Assembly: GCA_002163245.1 (NCBI GenBank)
Contig: MAAL01000095.1
Location: 28,211-92,210, forward strand
DNA: 64,000 nt
Origin: Gammaproteobacteria bacterium 42_54_T18
GTDB lineage: Bacteria > Pseudomonadota > Gammaproteobacteria > Pseudomonadales > Ketobacteraceae
Direction of reading: 5' to 3'
Shown: positions 9,451 through 18,224 of the stretch, in pieces
Numbering within the stretch: position 1 is the first letter of the stretch
Layout: each line of letters begins with the position of its first letter
Made by a program: the position numbers and the translations under genes
The notes under the pieces: generated by a model
Database searches by the model: none
What the model saw: only the letters and a program-made list of their open reading frames with translations
What the model was told of the DNA's origin: nothing

Positions 9451-10821
9451 ATGGCAGAAAACAAATCCATTCATGGTGTCTGGCAAAATCGTTGGACGTT
9501 TATTCTGGCGGCAACAGGGTCTGCCGTTGGTTTGGGGAATATTTGGAAATTCCCTTATATGGCTGGAGAGAACGGAGGTGGGGCGTTTGTACTGATTTAT
9601 TTGGTATTTGTTGCCACTATAGGTATCCCCGTGATGTTGGCCGAGGTGATGCTGGGGAGGAGGGGGCGCCAAAGTCCGGTTAACACAATGAAAACGTTAG
9701 CGAAATCCTCAGATGCTAGTAAGTTTTGGGGTGGGATTGGCTGGTTAGGGGCTGTTGCTGGTGTGTTGATTTTGTCCTTTTATAGTGTAATTGCCGGTTG
9801 GGCTATGGCTTATGCGGGTAAAATTATTGGTGGAGGGTTGTTGGATCAAAATGATATCCCCGCTCAGTTTGGTGCTTTTGTGTCTGATCCTTTAGAGACT
9901 GTATTGTGGCATAGTCTTTTTATGGTGATGGTGCTAACGGTTGTTGCGGGAGGTATTCATAAAGGTTTGGAAAAGTCGGTACAGTTTTTGATGCCTGCAC
10001 TTTTTGTTATGTTGATTTTACTCTTGGGTTACGCGACGACGACAGGGTCGTTTGGAGAGGCAGTTTCATTTCTATTTAAGTTTAACCCAGAGGCATTAAC
10101 GGCAGATGCGGTGTTGTCTGCATTGGGACATTCCTTTTTTACGCTTAGTTTAGGCATGGGAGCAATAATGGCGTACGGGGCTTACATGCCTAAAGAGCAT
10201 TCGTTGGGAAAAACCGTTGTTATCATTGGTGTTTTGGATACGTTGGTGGCAGTAGTGGCGGGTTTGGTGATTTTTTCAATAGTGTTTGCGAATGGGTTAG
10301 ATGCGGCTGCGGGCCCTTCTTTAATGTTTAAAACCCTGCCAGTGGCGTTTAGCCAAATGCCCGGAGGTATTGTGTTAGGTGGGGTGTTCTTTATTCTTGT
10401 TACTTTTGCTGCGTGGACATCCGCTATCTCTCTTGCTGAGCCGGCAGTGGCCTGGATGGTTGAAACCGCGGGTTTTTCTCGCATAAAAGCGGCGTTAGTG
10501 ATTTGTATTCCAGTGTGGTTGTTGGGTATTGCTTGTGCGTTATCGCAAAATATATGGTCTGACGTGACGATTTTAGGATCTGATTTATTGGACTTTTTGG
10601 ATAAATTAACCACGAATATCATGTTGCCGCTCGGAGGGCTGCTGATTGCAATCTTTGCTGGTTGGATCATGCGCCGTAGCCATGTTGTTAAAGAGGTGGC
10701 CATGAAAAACTTTGCGTTATTTAATATTTGGATTGTTATTATTCGTATTGTAGCGCCAATAGGTATTGCTATTGTCATGTATAACTCAATTGAGACTTGG
10801 TTGAGGTTTATTAATACATAG
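9451..10821 (+). CDS. Sodium-dependent transporter, NSS/SNF family
   Basis: The protein has 456 residues and is predicted to be an inner-membrane Na+-coupled symporter for an amino acid or related amine. The family signature is clear at the N-terminus (WTFILAATGSAVGLGNIWKFPY, split here as WTFILAATGSAVGL then GNIWKFPY, about residues 15-36), with the unwound TM1 Na+/substrate motif, and ENGGGAFVLIYL in TM2. About eleven hydrophobic helices follow, the usual number for bacterial members of this family. The substrate cannot be predicted from sequence alone. The gene stands upstream of rnfH; no overlap suggests a tight operon (about 100 bases apart). Start ATG with AAGGG a few bases upstream. 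Confidence 0.92.
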   Translation: MAENKSIHGVWQNRWTFILAATGSAVGLGNIWKFPYMAGENGGGAFVLIYLVFVATIGIPVMLAEVMLGRRGRQSPVNTMKTLAKSSDASKFWGGIGWLGAVAGVLILSFYSVIAGWAMAYAGKIIGGGLLDQNDIPAQFGAFVSDPLETVLWHSLFMVMVLTVVAGGIHKGLEKSVQFLMPALFVMLILLLGYATTTGSFGEAVSFLFKFNPEALTADAVLSALGHSFFTLSLGMGAIMAYGAYMPKEHSLGKTVVIIGVLDTLVAVVAGLVIFSIVFANGLDAAAGPSLMFKTLPVAFSQMPGGIVLGGVFFILVTFAAWTSAISLAEPAVAWMVETAGFSRIKAALVICIPVWLLGIACALSQNIWSDVTILGSDLLDFLDKLTTNIMLPLGGLLIAIFAGWIMRRSHVVKEVAMKNFALFNIWIVIIRIVAPIGIAIVMYNSIETWLRFINT

Positions 10822-10925
10822 CGGCTGTTAAATATAGAAAGAAAAAGCGTTGGTGGTTATACCGGCGCACGAGGCCTTACTTAAGCTCTTATTTAACATT
10901 ATGAAATCGGTATTAAGGTGTAAAA

Positions 10926-11237
10926 ATGTCAGAAGAAATGATTCAGGTGGAAGTGGCTTATGCATTACCGGATCGGCAGGAGCTTATTGCATTCAGTGTA
11001 CTTAAAGGTACGTCAATGTTTGATGCAGCTGTGCAATCAAATATAGGGGATAAGTTTCCCGACCTAGATGTGGAGAGCGCTCCTATGGGTATTTTCGGCA
11101 AAGCCGAACGTAAACCTAAGGAGAGGGTGTTGGAAGAGGGTGAGCGGGTGGAAATCTACCGACCGCTAATCGCTGACCCTAAAGAGGTTCGTAAGCGGCG
11201 GGCGGCAGAAGCAAAAGCCAAGCGAGAGAACGGGTGA
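10926..11237 (+). CDS. rnfH: RnfH family protein (ubiquitin-like fold)
   Basis: This small 103-residue protein has the RnfH/UPF0125 text: IQVEVAYALPDRQ at the start, LKGTSMFDAAVQSN, MGIFGK and VEIYRPLIADPKEVRKRRA near the end, with a basic C-terminal tail. The fold is ubiquitin-like; the molecular role is not settled despite the name, which comes from Rhodobacter nitrogen-fixation clusters. In many gammaproteobacteria the gene lies next to ratA and opposite bamE. Here bamE is indeed convergent, but no ratA is seen directly upstream; a symporter gene is there instead. Confidence 0.9.
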   Translation: MSEEMIQVEVAYALPDRQELIAFSVLKGTSMFDAAVQSNIGDKFPDLDVESAPMGIFGKAERKPKERVLEEGERVEIYRPLIADPKEVRKRRAAEAKAKRENG

Positions 11238-11245
11238 TTATGCCT

Positions 11246-11272
11246 ATCTCAAGAGTTTTTAACGCTTGAGAT
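11246..11272. terminator. Convergent terminator, rnfH / bamE
   Basis: An 8-bp inverted repeat (11246-11253 with 11265-11272) with an 11-base loop fills the short gap between the two convergent stops. There is only a short T run, so strength is uncertain. Confidence 0.5.
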
Positions 11273-11668
11273 TTAGCTTCGAGACTTTTTGATTTGTTCT
11301 TTTAGATCTTCCTGAACAGCATCAGGGTCTTTAAATTGTGAATCGTCAATTTTTTGTAGGCGGTCACTGTCAAAATATAGTGTTAAGCGGTTTTCAACAA
11401 AGCCGCCTTTACCGCTTTCATAGTTGTAAACATAGTCCCAGCGGCCAGGGTGAAGTGGATCTTTAATCACCGGACTGCCAAGAACATATTCTACCTGGCG
11501 AGGGGTCATGCCTAATTTGAGCTTCTCTCTGGCACCTTCGCTGATAATGTTCCCCTGACCAATATCGATGCGGAATACCCCTGGAAATCGTAAGGTACTA
11601 CAGGCACTAATCGACGCTGTAAGGGTTAATACGCTGGCGATTAAACAAATTCGAATCAGTTTTTGCAT
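11273..11668 (-). CDS. bamE: Outer-membrane assembly lipoprotein BamE (SmpA/OmlA)
   Basis: BamE is a small periplasm-facing lipoprotein of the BAM complex, which inserts beta-barrel proteins into the outer membrane. I use the ATG at 11668, giving 131 residues with a clean signal peptide and lipobox (SISAC, Cys about residue 23); a longer frame adds 14 residues in front with no function. The BamE fold signature follows: GNIISEGAREKLKLGMTPRQVEYVLG is recognisable (KLGMTPRQVEYVLGSP), then HPGRWDYVYNY and LTLYFDSDRLQKI. The gene is divergent from fur, an arrangement conserved in Pseudomonas and relatives. Confidence 0.93.
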   Translation of the reverse strand: MQKLIRICLIASVLTLTASISACSTLRFPGVFRIDIGQGNIISEGAREKLKLGMTPRQVEYVLGSPVIKDPLHPGRWDYVYNYESGKGGFVENRLTLYFDSDRLQKIDDSQFKDPDAVQEDLKEQIKKSRS

Positions 11669-11826
11669 ATGGTGTAGAATTCCTCTAAGGTTCCGGTCAG
11701 CAAGCATCATACTTTATCTGGTGATCACAACACAATTCGATATCTCAAATTGAATTTAAGTTTTACTACGTAAGTTATACTGCTCGGTATTATTATTAAG
11801 TCTTACTACTGTTAGGTTTTACTATT
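11669..11826. promoter_or_regulatory. Divergent bamE / fur control region
   Basis: This 158-base AT-rich region should carry both promoters. A TATACT (11776-11781) is a possible -10 for fur, without a good -35 at standard spacing. A 21-bp imperfect palindrome lies at 11735-11755 (ATTC...GAAT), which could be an operator, for example for Fur itself, but it is not a strong match to a Fur box. Confidence 0.35.
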
Positions 11827-12228
11827 ATGGATAACCAAGAACTTCGCAACGCTGGGCTCAAGGTGACGTTACCGCGAGTGAAAATTCTTCAAATATTGGA
11901 AGCAAAAGATGTTAAACATCTGAGTGCAGAAGATGTTTATAAAACCTTACTTGATAAAAATGAAGATGTTGGCTTAGCAACGGTTTATCGCGTGTTAACT
12001 CAGTTCGAGACAGCAGGTTTAGTTGTTCGTCATAACTTTGATAATGGCCATTCAGTGTTTGAAATGGCCACTGATGAGCATCATGATCATATGGTAGTAA
12101 TGGACTCTGGTGAGATCATAGAGTTCCATAATGATGAAATTGAACGGCTACAGCAGAAATTGGTAGAAGAGCATGGCTACGAATTAGTTGATCATAGCCT
12201 TGTTCTGTATGTTAAAGCCAAATCTTAA
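11827..12228 (+). CDS. fur: Ferric uptake regulator Fur
   Basis: Fur is a 133-residue iron-responsive repressor, normal in length. The winged-helix part carries the strongly conserved text GLKVTLPRVKILQIL and VGLATVYRVLTQFE, and the metal-binding part carries HHDHM, followed by SGEIIEFHNDEIE. Unusually, the protein contains no cysteine at all: the CxxC-like position after HHDHM reads MVVMDSG. The structural zinc cysteines of E. coli Fur are therefore absent, as in part of the Pseudomonas-type Fur proteins, and metal is presumably held by His, Glu and Asp. It is monocistronic, divergent from bamE and convergent with recN. Confidence 0.95.
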   Translation: MDNQELRNAGLKVTLPRVKILQILEAKDVKHLSAEDVYKTLLDKNEDVGLATVYRVLTQFETAGLVVRHNFDNGHSVFEMATDEHHDHMVVMDSGEIIEFHNDEIERLQQKLVEEHGYELVDHSLVLYVKAKS

Positions 12229-12238
12229 GTTATTTAGA

Positions 12239-12273
12239 CTAATCTCTACTTTGTAATTCTAAATAGAGATTAG
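12239..12273. terminator. Convergent hairpin, fur / recN
   Basis: A perfect 10-bp stem (12239-12248 with 12264-12273) with a 15-base loop lies between the convergent stops. The stem is AT-rich and the T tract is weak, so it is a moderate candidate. Confidence 0.5.
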
Positions 12274-12300
12274 CTCAATAGGCTTTTGCTGAAACCCCTG

Positions 12301-13971
12301 CTAGCACTGTGACTCACTGATCAATTCTTTTGCATGAGCAAGGGTTTGTTCAGTGATGGACAGCCCTCCTAGCATTCTCGCGATTTCGGTAATCTTTTCA
12401 TCTTGTGACAATGAACTAATACCGGTGTGTGTTGAATCTTTACTGGTCTGCTTATTGACGTGCAGGTGGTGGTGCCCCTGTGCTGCTACCTGGGGCAAGT
12501 GTGTTACACAAATGACCTGGTTCTCATTGCCCAGGTGCCTAAGTAGCTCCCCAACAACTTGTGCAACAGCCCCGCCTATACCTACATCTACTTCATCAAA
12601 TATCAATGTGGCAACGTTGCTTTTTGCTGCGCATGCCACCTGGATGGATAGGCTTATACGTGATAGTTCCCCTCCAGAGGCGACCTTGTGTAAAGGTTTG
12701 CTCGGTTGCCCTGGGTTTGTTTGCACGTGAAACTCCACGGAGTCGGTGCCGTTGGCGTTTGCCTGCTCTAGGGGGAGTGGGTCTACAATGACCGCAACTA
12801 CTGCGCCCGGCATACCCAGTGTTTGGATTTGTTTGGTAATGATTTTGCTGAGTTTTTTACTTTGTTGTTGGCGCTTTTTGCTGAGGTTTTTGGCTTTTTC
12901 CAGGAATGCGGTTTGGCTAGCGGTAGCTTGGGCCTGTAATTGTTCTATTCTTTCATCACCACCTTCAATTGAGGCTAACTCCTCCGCGAGGGTTTGTTGT
13001 AGATTTGGCAATTGATTCGGTGTTATATGATGCTTTCTGGCGAGTAAGTGTGCGCTAGCGATTCGTTGGTCAATCCACTGGTAACGCTCTGGGTCTATGT
13101 CTAAGGATTCCACGTAATATTGAAGGTTACTGGCGGCTTCTTGCAGTTGGATTTCCGCGCTGGCGATAAGCTCGGTGGTCTCCGATAGGCTTTCATCCTG
13201 TTGCTGCATTTCGGTGACAAGCTGAATGATGTTGGCAACGGTGTCCAGTGCGGTGTTTTCTCCAACAGATAACACTTGTAGTGCTTGATGGCCTTGATCG
13301 ATTAGGCCTTCTGAGTTTGAAAGCCGTTTGTGTTCCTTTTCTAGTTGAGTGAATTCGTTGAGTTGCAAATCTAATGCTTCTAATTCGCCCAGTTGAAAAC
13401 GTAATAAGTCCACTCGGTCGTTAAGTTCTTTGGCGTTGTCTCTGATTTTTTCGTAGGCTTTTTGTTGTTGCTGCCACTGGTTGTAGGTGTCTGTGACATG
13501 TTTGACCTGTGTGTTGAGGCCGCTAAATTGATCTAATAGTTGGCGGTGTGTATCTTTTTTTAGTAGCGCTTGATGTTCATGTTGGCCGTGTATCGAAATT
13601 AGCATTTCCCCTAATGCTTTAAGTGATGACATGGGGGTGGGGCGTCCGTTGATATAAGAGCGAGAACGGCCGTCTTTGTTGATTACTCGTCGTAAGATAC
13701 ATTCGCCGTCTTCATCAAGGTCATGTTGACTAAGCCAATCCTGGGCGGCTTGGTTGGTCTCGATATCAAAGCTTGCAAGTATGTCGGCTTTATTGGCACC
13801 ATGGCGAACTGAGCCTGAATCCGCTCGATTGCCGAGCGCTAACCCTAAAGCATCAATCATGATGGATTTTCCAGCTCCTGTTTCCCCTGTGATTACGCAC
13901 AATTTATTTGGGATGTCTAAGTCCAGAGATTCAACAATGGCAAAATTCGAAATATTAATATGAGAAAGCAT
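12301..13971 (-). CDS. recN: DNA repair protein RecN
   Basis: RecN is an SMC-like cytoplasmic ATPase that acts in double-strand-break repair. The 556-residue length is standard. It has a Walker A motif near the start (GETGAGKS, about residues 29-36), a long Gln/Glu-rich central coiled coil with a break in the middle, and the C-terminal ABC signature and Walker B (ASGGELSRISL; TLIFDEVDVGIGG) followed by the H-loop text VTHLPQVAA. It is divergent from hrcA. I looked for a LexA box (CTGT-N8-ACAG) upstream of the start and did not see a convincing one. Confidence 0.95.
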   Translation of the reverse strand: MLSHINISNFAIVESLDLDIPNKLCVITGETGAGKSIMIDALGLALGNRADSGSVRHGANKADILASFDIETNQAAQDWLSQHDLDEDGECILRRVINKDGRSRSYINGRPTPMSSLKALGEMLISIHGQHEHQALLKKDTHRQLLDQFSGLNTQVKHVTDTYNQWQQQQKAYEKIRDNAKELNDRVDLLRFQLGELEALDLQLNEFTQLEKEHKRLSNSEGLIDQGHQALQVLSVGENTALDTVANIIQLVTEMQQQDESLSETTELIASAEIQLQEAASNLQYYVESLDIDPERYQWIDQRIASAHLLARKHHITPNQLPNLQQTLAEELASIEGGDERIEQLQAQATASQTAFLEKAKNLSKKRQQQSKKLSKIITKQIQTLGMPGAVVAVIVDPLPLEQANANGTDSVEFHVQTNPGQPSKPLHKVASGGELSRISLSIQVACAAKSNVATLIFDEVDVGIGGAVAQVVGELLRHLGNENQVICVTHLPQVAAQGHHHLHVNKQTSKDSTHTGISSLSQDEKITEIARMLGGLSITEQTLAHAKELISESQC

Positions 13972-14046
13972 AGGGCATCATTCGGTTAGTCCAACATTCC
14001 TGTGATGATATGCGATGCGGGTGATATTCGCTAGCGCCATCAGCGA

Positions 14047-14072
14047 CTTGGAACCATAAAAAATGACCCCAT
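14047..14072 (+). promoter_or_regulatory. Sigma-32 (RpoH) type promoter for hrcA
   Basis: CTTGGA (14047-14052) and CCCCAT (14067-14072) are separated by 14 bases, a near match to the heat-shock consensus CTTGAA / CCCCAT. It lies about 60 bases before the hrcA start, in the recN-hrcA divergent gap. Confidence 0.65.
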
Positions 14073-14129
14073 AGTATTCTGTATAGGTTCCATAATAAGT
14101 AAGTACAACAATAAGAGCGGCAACTAAGC

Positions 14130-15167
14130 ATGAGCCCACTAGAAGACAGAGCATCCCAAGTACTAAAGGCGTTGGTTGAGCGTTATATTGATGATGGCAT
14201 GCCTGTGGGCTCAAAACGGATTTTACAGGATCTGACACGACGCGTGAGTTCAGCGACTGTACGAAACGATATGGTGATGCTGGAGGAGATGGGGCTGTTG
14301 ACATCCCCACATACGTCAGCTGGGCGAGTGCCGACGGAATTAGGCTATCGCTTCTTTGTGGATAAATTAATTACTATGGAGCCTTTGACAACGGAAAGTG
14401 TTGGTCGAGTTCAGCATCAGCTAGCCTCAGACCAAACTCCTCATGAATTGGTAGAAAAAGCTTCCCAGGTATTGTCTGACATGACGTCACTAGCCGGGAT
14501 TGTTGTAGCTCCAAAGCAAGAGATGTCTAGTTTACGGCAAGTTGAATTTTTACCGTTATCAGGAAAGAGGGTTTTGGTGATATTGGTACTTAATGAGCGA
14601 GAGGTGCAAAACCGGATTATTTGCCCAGACCGTGAATACCAAGAGCATGAGCTTCAGCAGATTTCTAACTACCTAAATCAACGCTTTGCAGGTAGTGAAT
14701 TGCACGATATTAAAAGCCAGGTGCTGACGGATATGCGGGCAGATAAAGTTGAAATGGATCAGATGATGCAAATGGCTGTGGATATGGCAGCTAAAACGTT
14801 TGATGAGGAAGGCAAAGAGCCGGAATGTGTGGTTAGTGGTGAGTCAAACCTCATTCAAATGGCTGAACAGGGGGGCGTTGACCAGCTTCAGCCATTGTTT
14901 GAGTCTTTTCAACAGAAGAAAGATTTGCTGCATTTAATGGATCATTGCGCTAAAGCTGACGGGATCCAGGTTTTTATCGGCCAGGAGTCAGGCTATCAGG
15001 TGTTTGATGAGTGCAGTATGATTGCCGCCCCCTATACGGACAGTAATAAAAATGTATTAGGCATGTTGGCAGTTGTTGGGCCAAAACGTATGGCGTATCA
15101 GCAGGTGATCCCTTTGGTAGATATGACCGCAAAAATTTTGAGCGCGGCCTTGAACCCTGAAGATTGA
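14130..15167 (+). CDS. hrcA: Heat-inducible transcription repressor HrcA
   Basis: HrcA represses chaperone genes by binding the CIRCE inverted repeat; it needs GroEL to be active. The 345-residue protein has the expected N-terminal winged helix (DRASQVLKALVERYIDDGMPVGSK; recognisable by VLKALVERYIDDGMPVGSKR and SSATVRNDMVMLEEMGLL), the HTSAGRVPTELGYRFFVD linker motif, and a GAF-like C-terminal domain ending in GPKRMAYQQVIPLVD. The gene leads the hrcA-grpE-dnaK-dnaJ block. E. coli lacks hrcA, and here it coexists with sigma-32-like promoters. I found no CIRCE element in this window, so its target is probably elsewhere (perhaps groESL). Confidence 0.95.
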   Translation: MSPLEDRASQVLKALVERYIDDGMPVGSKRILQDLTRRVSSATVRNDMVMLEEMGLLTSPHTSAGRVPTELGYRFFVDKLITMEPLTTESVGRVQHQLASDQTPHELVEKASQVLSDMTSLAGIVVAPKQEMSSLRQVEFLPLSGKRVLVILVLNEREVQNRIICPDREYQEHELQQISNYLNQRFAGSELHDIKSQVLTDMRADKVEMDQMMQMAVDMAAKTFDEEGKEPECVVSGESNLIQMAEQGGVDQLQPLFESFQQKKDLLHLMDHCAKADGIQVFIGQESGYQVFDECSMIAAPYTDSNKNVLGMLAVVGPKRMAYQQVIPLVDMTAKILSAALNPED

Positions 15168-15176
15168 CCCCCATAT
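15149..15176 (+). promoter_or_regulatory. Sigma-32 type promoter for grpE, inside the end of hrcA
   Basis: CTTGAA (15149-15154) is followed after 14 bases by CCCCATAT (15169-15176), almost the exact heat-shock consensus. The -35 box is in the last codons of hrcA. It gives grpE its own heat-shock start and a leader of about 120 bases. Confidence 0.75.
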
Positions 15177-15196
15177 AGCCAACAATGAATGACCTG

Positions 15197-15247
15197 ACGC
15201 CGCACAAGCGCCGGTCCTGGAAGTTGCAGGCGGTGACTGTGCGGCGT
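15197..15247 (+). promoter_or_regulatory. Hairpin in the grpE leader
   Basis: A perfect 10-bp GC-rich stem (15197-15206 with 15238-15247) closes a 31-base apical region with further pairing, followed by TGTTTTGT. It could terminate hrcA read-through, or act as an attenuator or heat-sensitive structure in the grpE leader. Confidence 0.5.
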
Positions 15248-15302
15248 TGTTTTGTCTGTAAAACCAATGATTTAAGAACGAACTGAAGAGTGGAGTTGAT
15301 TT

Positions 15303-15908
15303 ATGTCTAGTGATGAGGCAGCAAGCCCAGACCAAGAAGAGCCCGTTGTTGCTGAAACCGACACGCAGGATGATGTACAAAACGTAGAAATTGAGCAGGA
15401 CGATGTTGAAGCGGGCAGCCCTGAAGAGGTTGTGGCTTCAATAGAAAGTTTGCAAGAGCAGTTGCTTGTAGAGCAGGCTAAAGTTCAAGATCAACTAGAT
15501 TCTGTGTTGCGTGCTCAAGCTGAAGTGCAGAATATTCGCAGGCGTACCGAGCGTGATGTGGCAAATGCCCATAAATTCGCACTTGAGAAATTCTCGTCGG
15601 ACTTGCTGCCCGTGGTTGACACGCTAGAACGAGCGCTGCAGTCAACTGTGGATGGAGATAGTGGTGATGATTCTACTCGTGAAGGTATTGAGTTAACGTT
15701 GAAAATGTTAACGGATACCTTGAAAAAGCATGGTGTGGAGCAAAACGACCCTATCGGTGAGCCTTTTAACCCGGAATTGCATCAGGCGATGTCTATGCAG
15801 CCTAATCCGGATATGGAGCCCAATACGGTGATGGCTGTTTTACAAAAAGGCTATACATTGGGTGGTCGTTTAGTAAGGCCTGCGATGGTTGTTGTCTCTC
15901 AGGCCTAA
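15303..15908 (+). CDS. grpE: Nucleotide exchange factor GrpE
   Basis: GrpE releases ADP from DnaK and so resets the chaperone cycle. The protein has 201 residues: a long acidic, Glu/Asp-rich N-terminal region (about 1-50), a coiled-coil dimerisation helix ([23 protein letters not shown], seen as [19 protein letters not shown]), and the C-terminal beta domain with [11 protein letters not shown] and [20 protein letters not shown], which contacts DnaK. Start ATG with a GGAG a few bases upstream. It lies between hrcA and dnaK and has its own sigma-32-like promoter. Confidence 0.95.
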   Translation: MSSDEAASPDQEEPVVAETDTQDDVQNVEIEQDDVEAGSPEEVVASIESLQEQLLVEQAKVQDQLDSVLRAQAEVQNIRRRTERDVANAHKFALEKFSSDLLPVVDTLERALQSTVDGDSGDDSTREGIELTLKMLTDTLKKHGVEQNDPIGEPFNPELHQAMSMQPNPDMEPNTVMAVLQKGYTLGGRLVRPAMVVVSQA

Positions 15909-15955
15909 AAAATGAGAAAGCTTGGTTATTGTGGGGAATTCATTGCTTTCTTAGG

Positions 15956-15981
15956 GTTGAAAAGCCTAGGTAGCCCCCCAT
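15956..15981 (+). promoter_or_regulatory. Sigma-32 type promoter for dnaK
   Basis: GTTGAA (15956-15961, extended by AA) is followed after 14 bases by CCCCAT (15976-15981). Its spacing equals that of the hrcA and grpE promoters. The dnaK leader is about 160 bases and includes a potential 8-bp stem (16088-16095 with 16118-16125) upstream of the ribosome site. Confidence 0.7.
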
Positions 15982-16151
15982 AAATAGAGTCAAGCGAAAG
16001 AATTGAATAACAGTATTCAAAAAATGATGTTGCAAAAGTAGCGTTATTGAAAATGTTTATTTAGCAAAAAAAAACCGGTGACCTGTCTGGCAGACACTGG
16101 CATTAACTCAGAACAAAGTCTGTCAGGGCTTTAGAAAAAAGGTGAATGATT

Positions 16152-18095
16152 ATGGGTAAGATAATTGGTATCGATTTAGGTACAACTAACTCTTGTGTCG
16201 CAGTACTTGAAGGTGATAAGCCGAAGGTTCTTGAAAATAGCGAAGGCGATCGTACTACCCCTTCCATTATTGCATTCAGTGATGATGGTGAGACATTGGT
16301 GGGACAGTCAGCAAAGCGTCAAGCCGTGACAAACCCAACCAACACTTTATACGCGATTAAGCGTCTTATCGGTCGTAATTTCACTGACAAAGAAGTGCAA
16401 AAAGATATCAAACGTTCGCCATTTGGTATTGTTAAGGCGGATAACGGTGATGCATGGGTTGAGGTAAACGGTACTAAAACTGCACCACCTCAGATTTCTG
16501 CTGAAGTTCTTAAGAAAATGAAGAAAACAGCAGAAGATTACCTGGGTGAAGCGGTAACTGAAGCTGTTATCACTGTTCCTGCATATTTTAACGATAGTCA
16601 GCGTCAAGCCACTAAAGATGCAGGGCGTATTGCTGGTTTAGAAGTTAAGCGCATCATCAACGAGCCAACTGCGGCAGCACTAGCTTACGGTATGGACAAG
16701 AAGCGTGGTGATAGCACCATTGTTGTTTATGACTTAGGTGGTGGTACTTTTGATATTTCTGTTATCGAAATTGCAGAAGTTGATGGTGAGCACCAGTTTG
16801 AAGTGCTTGCAACCAATGGTGATACGCACTTGGGCGGTGAAGATTTTGACCTTCGTTTGATTGAATATTTAGCCGACGAATTTAAGAAAGACACAGGGAT
16901 TGATCTTCATAATGACCCTCTTGCGCTTCAGCGCTTAAAAGAAGGGGCAGAGAAGGCCAAGATCGAATTGTCTTCGGCGCAGCAAACGGAAGTGAATCTG
17001 CCTTATATCACTGCTGATGCCTCTGGTCCTAAGCACCTTGTTATCAAGTTAACTCGTGCCAAGTTAGAGTCTTTGGTTGAAGAGTTGGTTGTTGGTACAT
17101 TGAAGCCTTGTGAAACTGCACTAAAAGACGCAGGCCTAAGCGCATCGGAAATCGATGATGTTATTTTGGTGGGTGGTCAAACACGTATGCCAATGGTTCA
17201 GGCTGAAGTAGAGAAGTTTTTCGGTAAAGAGCCTCGTAAAGATGTAAACCCTGATGAAGCTGTAGCAATGGGTGCTTCTATTCAAGGCGCTGTATTGGCA
17301 GGTGATGTAACTGACGTATTGTTGTTAGACGTAACGCCTTTAACGTTAGGTATTGAGACAATGGGTGGCGTAACCACTGCGTTGATCGAGAAAAATACTA
17401 CGATCCCGACGAAGAAGTCTCAAATCTTCTCAACGGCTGATGATAATCAAGCAGCTGTAACCGTGCATGTGTTGCAGGGTGAGCGTAAGCAAGCTTCTGG
17501 TAATAAGTCGCTGGGTCGTTTTGATCTAAGTGATATCCCGGCCGCACCTCGTGGAATGCCTCAAATCGAAGTGACTTTTGATTTGGATGCGAATGGTATT
17601 TTGAACGTGTCTGCAAAAGATAAGGCGACGGGCAAAGAGCAAACGATTGTTATTAAAGCGTCCGGCGGCCTGTCGGATGAAGAAGTTGATCAAATGGTAC
17701 GTGATGCTGAGGCAAATGCTGAAGAAGATCGCAAGTTTGAAGAGCTTGTAACTGCGCGTAACTCTGCTGATGGCCTGCTTCATGCTGGTAAGAAAACTCT
17801 TGAAGAAGCTGGTGATAAGGCAACTGATGAAGAGAAGGTTGCGATTGAAGCTGCAATTGCTGAATTGGAAGAAGCTGTTAAAGGTGACGACAAAGAAGCA
17901 ATGGAAGCGAAGTCTACTGCATTAACAGAAGCAACTGCAGGGCTAGCTCAGAAAATGTATGAAGAGCAGCAGGCACAAGCCGGTGCTGAAGGTGCTGCCC
18001 CTGATATGGGCGAGGCAGAGCAGCCTGAAGCTTCTGCCGCTGCTGGAGATGATGTGGTTGATGCTGAGTTTGAAGAAGTTGACGACAAGAAATAA
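16152..18095 (+). CDS. dnaK: Chaperone DnaK (Hsp70)
   Basis: DnaK is the ATP-driven cytoplasmic Hsp70. From ATG 16152 it has 647 residues. An ATG six bases earlier is in frame, but AAGGTGA at 16139-16145 is correctly spaced only for the second. The N-terminal ATPase shows [15 protein letters not shown], the DLGGGTFD phosphate motif and [10 protein letters not shown]; the linker VLLLDVTPL leads into the substrate-binding domain, and the C-terminus has the acidic EEV-type tail. A short Ala/Gly/Gln-rich segment precedes the tail. It is flanked by grpE and dnaJ, its two co-chaperones. Confidence 0.97.
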   Translation: MGKIIGIDLGTTNSCVAVLEGDKPKVLENSEGDRTTPSIIAFSDDGETLVGQSAKRQAVTNPTNTLYAIKRLIGRNFTDKEVQKDIKRSPFGIVKADNGDAWVEVNGTKTAPPQISAEVLKKMKKTAEDYLGEAVTEAVITVPAYFNDSQRQATKDAGRIAGLEVKRIINEPTAAALAYGMDKKRGDSTIVVYDLGGGTFDISVIEIAEVDGEHQFEVLATNGDTHLGGEDFDLRLIEYLADEFKKDTGIDLHNDPLALQRLKEGAEKAKIELSSAQQTEVNLPYITADASGPKHLVIKLTRAKLESLVEELVVGTLKPCETALKDAGLSASEIDDVILVGGQTRMPMVQAEVEKFFGKEPRKDVNPDEAVAMGASIQGAVLAGDVTDVLLLDVTPLTLGIETMGGVTTALIEKNTTIPTKKSQIFSTADDNQAAVTVHVLQGERKQASGNKSLGRFDLSDIPAAPRGMPQIEVTFDLDANGILNVSAKDKATGKEQTIVIKASGGLSDEEVDQMVRDAEANAEEDRKFEELVTARNSADGLLHAGKKTLEEAGDKATDEEKVAIEAAIAELEEAVKGDDKEAMEAKSTALTEATAGLAQKMYEEQQAQAGAEGAAPDMGEAEQPEASAAAGDDVVDAEFEEVDDKK

Positions 18096-18122
18096 GCTGG
18101 CTTTTAGTTAGTAGTACAACAC

Positions 18123-18144
18123 GCGCGGGAGCTTGCTCCCGCGT
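18123..18144 (+). terminator. Hairpin between dnaK and dnaJ
   Basis: An 8-bp GC-rich stem (18124-18131 with 18136-18143, four-base loop, plus one G-T pair) follows dnaK. There is no real T tract, so it may be a partial terminator or an mRNA-stabilising structure that lowers dnaJ relative to dnaK. Confidence 0.5.
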
Positions 18145-18224
18145 TGCTGTATATGGAATTTGAACAATATTGGCTGCTATTTGCTACCCGCTGAGTGACC
18201 ACTAATTAACACTGGTTTGAGAAC

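Noticed and set aside
13972..14129. Possible LexA box upstream of recN (CTGTATAGGTTCCATAAT region)
   Set aside because: The right half does not match the CTGT-N8-ACAG dyad.
13972..16151. CIRCE operator near hrcA, grpE or dnaK
   Set aside because: No TTAGCACTC/GAGTGCTAA inverted repeat is present in these gaps.
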